From Rhodobiaceae bacterium UBA7378 (GTDB lineage: Bacteria; Pseudomonadota; Alphaproteobacteria; RS24), in NCBI GenBank assembly GCA_002469805.1, contig DKNW01000113.1:1-10278 (forward strand): a stretch of DNA of 10,278 bases, given 5' to 3'. Position 1 is the first letter of the stretch. Every line of letters starts with the position of its first letter. Below the pieces are notes generated by a model. The model had not been told where the DNA came from. It saw only the letters and a program-made list of their open reading frames with translations, and did no database searches. This document shows, piece by piece, positions 5,724 to 10,278 of this stretch. The translations under genes and the position numbers were made by a program.

Positions 5724-6245
5724 TTATTTGAGCGCTGACAATATGTTTTGCGGCGAGGTTTCACCGTAAGGGTCATCTTCGCAATTATCGAGGATTCCCG
5801 GTTCTTCGAACCAATGGGTTACTTTCATATTATCGACGACGGCCGCATATCGCCACGACCGATATCCGAAGCCCAGATTATCCTTGGCCACCAACATGCC
5901 CATTCGACGGGTAAAACTCCCGCATCCGTCCGGTATCAGCTTGACGTTTTTGACCCCCTGATCCTGTCCCCATTTGTTCATGACGAAGGCATCGTTTACC
6001 GATATGCAGTAAATATTTGTGATGCCATTTTCCACGAACCGGTCATACAGCCGTTCAAAGTCGGGTAATTGGAAGGTCGAACAAGTGGGCGTGAAGGCAC
6101 CTGGCAACGAAAACAAAACACTGGTTGTGTTCTCGAAATAATCGGTAACGGTTTTCGTTTCCCAGGTAAACGGGTTATCGCCTTCAAGGGTGTCGTCTCG
6201 CACGCGGGTTTTGAATTCGGTATTTGGGAGGTGCTTGTTAATCAT
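5724..6245 (-). CDS. Peroxiredoxin, PrxII/Prx5 type
   Basis: This is a 173-residue thiol peroxidase that reduces hydrogen peroxide and organic hydroperoxides, presumably in the cytoplasm because there is no signal peptide. I chose ATG 6245, which has AGGA 7 bases upstream, over the in-frame ATG at 6272, which has no such site. The peroxidatic motif PGAFTPTC (48-55) puts the attacking cysteine at C55 with T52. R132 (SWRYAAVVD) is the probable conserved active-site arginine. C80 (YCISVND) lies exactly 25 residues after C55, the spacing of the resolving cysteine in plant PrxII enzymes, so an atypical two-cysteine cycle is likely. Two more cysteines (C108 and C155) are present. No glutaredoxin domain is fused, so the reductant is a separate thioredoxin or glutaredoxin. 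It is divergent from the Anbu operon. Confidence 0.9.
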   Translation of the reverse strand: MINKHLPNTEFKTRVRDDTLEGDNPFTWETKTVTDYFENTTSVLFSLPGAFTPTCSTFQLPDFERLYDRFVENGITNIYCISVNDAFVMNKWGQDQGVKNVKLIPDGCGSFTRRMGMLVAKDNLGFGYRSWRYAAVVDNMKVTHWFEEPGILDNCEDDPYGETSPQNILSALK

Positions 6246-6369
6246 TTTTGGTTCCTGAGTTAAACAGTGCATTTTTGGAGGATGTATCGGCGGCGCGCGT
6301 GGGGAACATTACTGTCTGCGTCTTTGGTGTTTGTGTGTTGCTGTGTGTGTTTGTCATCAGCATTATTTG

Positions 6370-6398
6370 TTTATAGTAATTCTAAGAAGTATTCGCAA
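6370..6398 (-). promoter_or_regulatory. Candidate sigma-70 promoter for the peroxiredoxin gene
   Basis: Read on the minus strand, TTGCGA (6393-6398; four of six) is followed after exactly 17 bases by TATAAA (6370-6375; five of six). Transcription would begin near 6363, giving a leader of roughly 118 bases that contains a long C/A-rich stretch. Confidence 0.5.
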
Positions 6399-6405
6399 CA
6401 ACTAA

Positions 6406-6434
6406 TTGAATGATTTACCAACTGGCCCAATAAT
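6406..6434 (+). promoter_or_regulatory. Candidate sigma-70 promoter for the Anbu operon
   Basis: TTGAAT (6406-6411; four of six) and AATAAT (6429-6434; five of six) are 17 bases apart, placing the start near 6441 with a leader of about 98 bases. An imperfect dyad, GGCC (6424-6427) with GGCC (6440-6443) flanking AA and TT, overlaps the -10 element and might be a regulator site. Confidence 0.45.
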
Positions 6435-6480
6435 TTGTTGGCCGATCAATCCGTGGCTAGCTGTTCCGGCGCAATTTATC

Positions 6481-6509
6481 TGGACCTAACAGACTAATTC
6501 GGCTTTAAT
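6481..6509 (+). promoter_or_regulatory. Alternative downstream promoter for the Anbu operon
   Basis: TGGACC (6481-6486; four of six) and TTTAAT (6504-6509; five of six) are also separated by 17 bases. Initiation near 6516 would leave a leader of about 20 bases carrying GAAGG (6527-6531). It may act instead of, or in tandem with, the upstream candidate. Confidence 0.35.
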
Positions 6510-6538
6510 TTTTCTAGGGGAGTAGTGAAGGCAAACGA

Positions 6539-8002
6539 ATGCTTCATAACTCTGGATCCTACCTTAGTGGCGGTTCCTCTTCATTTGATGAAATGTACGG
6601 TCAAGTAGCCGGTGACGCACTTGGGCCCCGCGCGCCCTATGCTGATTATTCTCTCTGGCTCGACAATCAGGAATTGCCCCGTTTACAACGCCAATCGAAA
6701 CGTGCGCAGGATATTTTCCGAAGCATCGGCATTACCTTTAATGTATATGGCGGAACCGAAGGGGTTGAGCGGCTTATCCCGTTTGATGTCATTCCGCGTA
6801 TTATTTCCGGCACAGAGTGGAAAGTACTGGAGGAGGGGGTGCGCCAGCGGGTTGGCGCACTAAACTCGTTTATCTACGACATTTACCACCGTCAGGAGAT
6901 CATTAAAGCAGGCGTCATTCCTGCATCGCTCATCAATAATAACGCAGCTTTCACGCCGCAAATGATGGGTTTTGACCCACCTGGAAATATTTACACCCAT
7001 GTTGCGGGCATTGATATCATTCGCACGGGCCCGAATAATTTTTCCGTTCTGGAAGACAATTTACGGGTGCCGTCCGGCGTGTCTTACATGCTGGAAAACC
7101 GCGAAACCATGATGCATATGTTTCCCGAACTGTTCGAAAAAAACCGCGTGCGCTCGGTGGAGCACTACCCGCATCAACTATATCGGTCTTTATGTGAGTG
7201 TTTCGATGGTTACACAGACGCCACGCCAACCGTCAGCTTGCTGTCGCCCGGTGTTTATAACTCGGCTTATTTCGAACATGCGTTTTTGGCCGATCAAATG
7301 GGGGTCGAGCTTATCGAAGGCGCCGACCTTGTGTATCACGATGGCCGGGTTGCCCAGCGCACCACGCAAGGGCCACAAAATATAGACATCATATATAAAC
7401 GCATTGATGACCCGTTTCTTGACCCGCTAACTTTCAAGGCCGATGGCTTGTTGGGCATGCCGGGATTGTTTGATGCTTATCGCGCCGGCAAAATAATGCT
7501 GGCCAATGCGCCGGGTGCCGGCATTGCCGATGACAAGGCGGTCTATTCCTTCGTCCCCGATATTATTAAGTTCTATACCGGCGAAGCACCTAAATTGGAC
7601 AATATCGAAACGTGGCGGTGCAGTGAAAAGGACCAGCTGGCCTATGTGCTCGATAATCTTGAAGATCTCGTTGTGAAGGAAGTCCATGGCTCGGGCGGCT
7701 ATGGTATGATGGTCGGGCCGACCGCATCAAAGGCGGAAGTTAACCGGTTTCGGAAAAAATTAAAGGCGCGGCCCGCCGCTTATATTGCCCAACCCACACT
7801 CGCCCTATCAACCGTGCCGACACTCACCCGCGCGGGCCTTGCCCCCCGCCACGTCGATTTGCGCCCGTTTGTTCTGGTATCACCAAAGGGTATTAGGGTC
7901 ACGCCCGGCGGTTTAACCCGTGTCGCGCTGAAAAAGGGATCACTAATTGTTAATTCAAGCCAGGGTGGTGGTACCAAAGACACATGGATTGTCGATAGCT
8001 GA
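6539..8002 (+). CDS. Circularly permuted ATP-grasp protein (DUF404/DUF407)
   Basis: This encodes 487 residues, full length for the COG2308-type family. Start ATG 6539 has GAAGG 7 bases upstream, and no in-frame start lies close before it. ATP-grasp enzymes activate a carboxylate with ATP and join it to an amine or thiol; in this family the domain is circularly permuted. Family landmarks are VYGGTEGVERLIPFDVIPR near residues 70-90, SVLEDNLRVPSGVSY with E172, D173, N174 and R176, the ATP-binding lysine K380 (VVKEV) with glycine loop GSGGYG (384-389), LRPFVLV, and the C-terminal NSSQGGGTKDTW (472-483). It opens a four-gene operon with alpha-E, transglutaminase-like and Anbu genes. That context has led to proposals that it forms peptide or isopeptide bonds, perhaps tags, in a system linked to proteolysis. 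The substrate is not established. Confidence 0.92.
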   Translation: MLHNSGSYLSGGSSSFDEMYGQVAGDALGPRAPYADYSLWLDNQELPRLQRQSKRAQDIFRSIGITFNVYGGTEGVERLIPFDVIPRIISGTEWKVLEEGVRQRVGALNSFIYDIYHRQEIIKAGVIPASLINNNAAFTPQMMGFDPPGNIYTHVAGIDIIRTGPNNFSVLEDNLRVPSGVSYMLENRETMMHMFPELFEKNRVRSVEHYPHQLYRSLCECFDGYTDATPTVSLLSPGVYNSAYFEHAFLADQMGVELIEGADLVYHDGRVAQRTTQGPQNIDIIYKRIDDPFLDPLTFKADGLLGMPGLFDAYRAGKIMLANAPGAGIADDKAVYSFVPDIIKFYTGEAPKLDNIETWRCSEKDQLAYVLDNLEDLVVKEVHGSGGYGMMVGPTASKAEVNRFRKKLKARPAAYIAQPTLALSTVPTLTRAGLAPRHVDLRPFVLVSPKGIRVTPGGLTRVALKKGSLIVNSSQGGGTKDTWIVDS

Positions 8003-8004
8003 TC

Positions 8005-8946
8005 ATGTTGGGGCGTGTCGCAAATAATCTCTTTTGGATGTCGCGTTATCTGGAACGTGCCGAAAATAATGCGCGTATTGTCGAGGCCTATTTGCGGCGC
8101 AGTCTTGCCGAGAGCGATCAAGCCGTTCAGAACTGGATCGAGGTGCTTGGGGTTCTTGGGCAGAAAGACGCGTATGAAACCAGCAAAGGCGAATTTGAGC
8201 AGCGGGCGATCATCAATTTCATTTTGCGCGATAAAACCAATCCGATCAGCGTTTTAAACTTAATCCAGCAATCGCGGCAAAATGCGCGGATTGTTCGTGG
8301 TGCTCTCACGCGCGAAGCGTGGCAGGCGATAAATGATCTCTGGCTGTCGATGCAGATGATTTTCAAAAGCCCGATAAATATAAATGACCTGCCGCTTATC
8401 CTTGCAAAAGTGCAGCAGGGTAGCGCGTTGGTACGCGGAGTTCTCGATGGTACGATGCTACGCAATGACATTTTTTATTTTTTGCGGGCAGGTACTGCCA
8501 TTGAGCGGGGCGATAACACCGCCCGCATCATTCATAAAAATTACTTCCTGTTTTTGCCATCGGCATTTCTGGCCCGTGAAGATCGGTCGATTTCCAAGGT
8601 GGAAGCTGTTCTCGACTCTGCGGGTGCCATGCGCGCGTATAACTGGCTGAACAAGGGACGGGTTGATCCGGGCAGTGTCATTTTATTTCTGGTGGCGGAT
8701 AAAAGCACGCCGCGCTCGCTAAGCTATTGTTATCAAGACATTGTCCGGCAGTTGACCGCGCTTGAAGAGGTGTATGATACATCCTTTGACGCCTGCCAGA
8801 AAGCCAAGCAGGTGCAGGCCGGTCTAAACTCGTCATCAACCGGTGGCTTGCATTTGGATGAATTGCAAAACTTCGCACATAGCTTCATCCAGAATAACGC
8901 GCAATTAAGCGATCTCATCGAAACCGAATTTAAATTTTACCGCTGA
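8005..8946 (+). CDS. Alpha-E domain protein (DUF403)
   Basis: This is a 313-residue, predominantly helical protein of the COG2307 family, at the usual length. It starts 2 bases after the ATP-grasp stop and has no clear ribosome binding site, so translation is probably coupled. The signature FWMSRYLERAENNAR occurs at residues 10-24. A second, related copy (I166-E167-R168-G169-D170-N171-T172-A173-R174) shows the internal duplication typical of the family, with the shared E-R-x-[DE]-N-x-A-R pattern. Alpha-E proteins are nearly always encoded beside, or fused to, the circularly permuted ATP-grasp protein and are thought to work with it. No catalytic activity has been assigned. No signal peptide or membrane segment is evident, so a cytoplasmic complex is likely. 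Confidence 0.92.
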   Translation: MLGRVANNLFWMSRYLERAENNARIVEAYLRRSLAESDQAVQNWIEVLGVLGQKDAYETSKGEFEQRAIINFILRDKTNPISVLNLIQQSRQNARIVRGALTREAWQAINDLWLSMQMIFKSPININDLPLILAKVQQGSALVRGVLDGTMLRNDIFYFLRAGTAIERGDNTARIIHKNYFLFLPSAFLAREDRSISKVEAVLDSAGAMRAYNWLNKGRVDPGSVILFLVADKSTPRSLSYCYQDIVRQLTALEEVYDTSFDACQKAKQVQAGLNSSSTGGLHLDELQNFAHSFIQNNAQLSDLIETEFKFYR

Positions 8947-8953
8947 TAAGCTC

Positions 8954-9745
8954 ATGATATCTATCCATCACGAAACCCATTATCAATATTCTAAAGCACC
9001 GGTCCAAAGCGTGCAGCGCTTGCACCTGACGCCCAGCTCGTCAGATGCCCAGCAAATTAAGCACTGGCAAATTGACCTTGAAGGTACTGATATGGTGTTC
9101 AGTTGCCGCGACCATCATGGCAATATTGTTCATATCGCTGCACAAAATACGCAAAACCCAGACATTAAAATCACAGCCTCAGGCAAGGTCGAGACAAAAG
9201 ATGTGCTCGGTGTTGCGGGACGGCACGATAATTTTCTGCCGCTGGATCTCTATCGCCAAGAAACGGATTACTGCAAGCCCGGACCAGCACTACGTAAGCT
9301 AGAAGCCAAAATGCCAAAGTCAGACGAGGACATTAGCTTTTTGCACGATCTGTCGGCATATGTGACCGATCAGGTGACGTATCAGAAAGCTAAAACCAAC
9401 AGTCAGACCGATGCTGAATTTGCCGCCGCGCAAGGCTCTGGCGTGTGTCAGGATCATGTGCACATCTTTTTAACCCTTGCGCGCCGCAAAGGTTTCGCCG
9501 CCCGCTATGTGAGCGGGTATTTGGTTACGCCGGCCGAGCTCGCCCACCAAGCTACGCATGCGTGGGCGGAAGTGCATGTCAAAGGGCTGGGCTGGGTCGG
9601 TTTTGACATCTCCAATGGAATTTCGCCGGATCAAAACTACATCAAACTAGCGTCGGGTTTCGATTATCGAGACGTGCAACCAGTTGCCGGTATGCGATTT
9701 GGCGACGGCACAGAAGTCATGACAACCGAAGTCAGCAGCCAATAG
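8954..9745 (+). CDS. Transglutaminase-like cysteine protease
   Basis: This is a 263-residue, COG1305-type transglutaminase-like protein without a signal peptide. An N-terminal beta-rich domain (about 1-105, opening ISIHHETHYQYS) is followed by the papain-like core. The predicted triad is C165 (GVCQDH), H202 (THAWAEV) and D218 (GWVGFDISNG). The family more often reads FDPTNG at the Asp, so IS in place of PT is a small local deviation. ARYVSGYL after the cysteine is also characteristic. Bacterial members hydrolyse, or sometimes form, amide bonds. In this operon a role as peptidase reversing or trimming the ATP-grasp product has been suggested, but is unproven. The gene starts 7 bases after the alpha-E stop, with only a weak ribosome binding site. 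Confidence 0.92.
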   Translation: MISIHHETHYQYSKAPVQSVQRLHLTPSSSDAQQIKHWQIDLEGTDMVFSCRDHHGNIVHIAAQNTQNPDIKITASGKVETKDVLGVAGRHDNFLPLDLYRQETDYCKPGPALRKLEAKMPKSDEDISFLHDLSAYVTDQVTYQKAKTNSQTDAEFAAAQGSGVCQDHVHIFLTLARRKGFAARYVSGYLVTPAELAHQATHAWAEVHVKGLGWVGFDISNGISPDQNYIKLASGFDYRDVQPVAGMRFGDGTEVMTTEVSSQ

Positions 9746-9752
9746 GGGTAAT

Positions 9753-10278
9753 ATGTCATATTGCGTGGGTTTGAAGCTAGATAAGGGGTTGGTCTTTATG
9801 GCCGATACGCTCACCAATGCGGGCGTCGACAATATTTCCCAATATCAGAAAATTTACAGTTGGTCGGAAAAAGGCAAAGCACAGCTATTTTTGCTAACGG
9901 CCGGTAATTTGGCGACCAGTCAGGCCGTGGTAAGCGATCTGAATGGGCAGGGCGCAGTGGACAAGGACTTGCCCAAGGGCATTTTGTCAGTGCCGAATAT
10001 GTTTCAGGCCGCGAAGCTGGCTGCTGAAACCCTGCGCCGGGCCATTGTAGATATGCAAGGTCAGGGGCAGGAAGCCACCAGCGCGTTCGATGTCACCATG
10101 ATTTTGGGTGGGCAGATCGCGGGCGGCGATATGCAACTGTTTCTGATTTATCCCGAAGGCAATTTTATCGAGGTTTCCGATGACCAGCCGTTTTTTCAGA
10201 TCGGTGAAACTAAATATGGCAAACCGATCCTCGTGCGGGCATTTGAAAAGAACCTGTCATTTGAGGCAGCAGTAAAGC
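9753..10278 (+). CDS. anbu: Anbu, ancestral proteasome beta-subunit homologue (partial, cut at right edge)
   Basis: The first 175 codons are present; full-length Anbu proteins are about 240-250 residues. AGGGG (9744-9748), overlapping the transglutaminase stop, lies 4 bases before ATG 9753. The protein opens MSYCVGLKLDKGLVFMADT. After removal of Met, Ser1 is the predicted N-terminal nucleophile, where proteasomes and many Anbu proteins have Thr1. D17 (MAD) and K32 (QYQK), the likely counterpart of proteasomal K33, complete the active-site set. Further family marks are TNAGVDNIS, LLTAGNLATSQ, FDVTMILGGQ and QIGETKYGKPI. Anbu is related to HslV and assembles into rings or helical turns. Efficient protease activity and a partner unfoldase have not been clearly shown. 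It is the fourth gene of the ATP-grasp, alpha-E and transglutaminase operon, the conserved neighbourhood for this family. Confidence 0.93.
   Translation, partial: MSYCVGLKLDKGLVFMADTLTNAGVDNISQYQKIYSWSEKGKAQLFLLTAGNLATSQAVVSDLNGQGAVDKDLPKGILSVPNMFQAAKLAAETLRRAIVDMQGQGQEATSAFDVTMILGGQIAGGDMQLFLIYPEGNFIEVSDDQPFFQIGETKYGKPILVRAFEKNLSFEAAVK

Noticed and set aside
6246..6272. Nine-residue longer peroxiredoxin starting at ATG 6272
   Set aside because: AGGA, 7 bases before ATG 6245, marks the internal start, and the extra residues are not typical of the family.
1..10278. CRISPR array, insertion sequence, integrase or toxin-antitoxin pair
   Set aside because: No regularly spaced repeats, transposase or recombinase motifs, terminal inverted repeats or toxin-like small gene pairs were found in any frame.

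Overview
The window looks like chromosomal DNA from an alphaproteobacterium. This is an inference from the tRNA-fMet 3' end, the protein styles and moderate G+C; no genus can be named. It opens inside the 3' end of a tRNA-fMet gene and closes inside a proteasome-like gene. No CRISPR array, insertion sequence or complete mobile element is visible.

Left part (1-1890). After the tRNA and its probable terminator comes a patchy region that looks A/T-rich: a frameshifted ORF remnant (140-507), a short cysteine-containing upstream ORF overlapping by GTGA a small lipoprotein gene (620-988), a strong terminator, and a periplasmic TPR protein (1106-1549). Bases 1550-1888 hold no intact gene. They contain a broken small membrane-protein ORF on the minus strand, a 12-base repeat of the tRNA T-arm that may be an attachment-site remnant, and a probable promoter for the next gene.

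Middle part (1889-6245). A DoxX-family membrane protein converges on an SDR oxidoreductase. That SDR is divergent from an acyl-CoA dehydrogenase, which converges on a second, FabG-like SDR; the last two share a CTAG that supplies both stop codons. The two SDRs and the dehydrogenase suggest catabolism of fatty-acyl or other CoA-linked substrates. A strong inverted repeat lies just upstream of the second SDR. A PrxII/Prx5-type peroxiredoxin follows on the minus strand.

Right part (6246-10278). A 293-base divergent control region carries promoter-like sequences facing both ways, with their -35 elements 7 bases apart, and a C/A-rich peroxiredoxin leader. It leads into a tight four-gene operon: circularly permuted ATP-grasp protein, alpha-E protein, transglutaminase-like protease and Anbu, the ancestral proteasome beta-subunit homologue (cut by the window edge). 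Gaps are 2, 7 and 7 bases. This is the recognised Anbu gene cluster, proposed from comparative genomics to couple peptide-bond formation or tagging to proteolysis, but without an established substrate. It is the most interesting system here.
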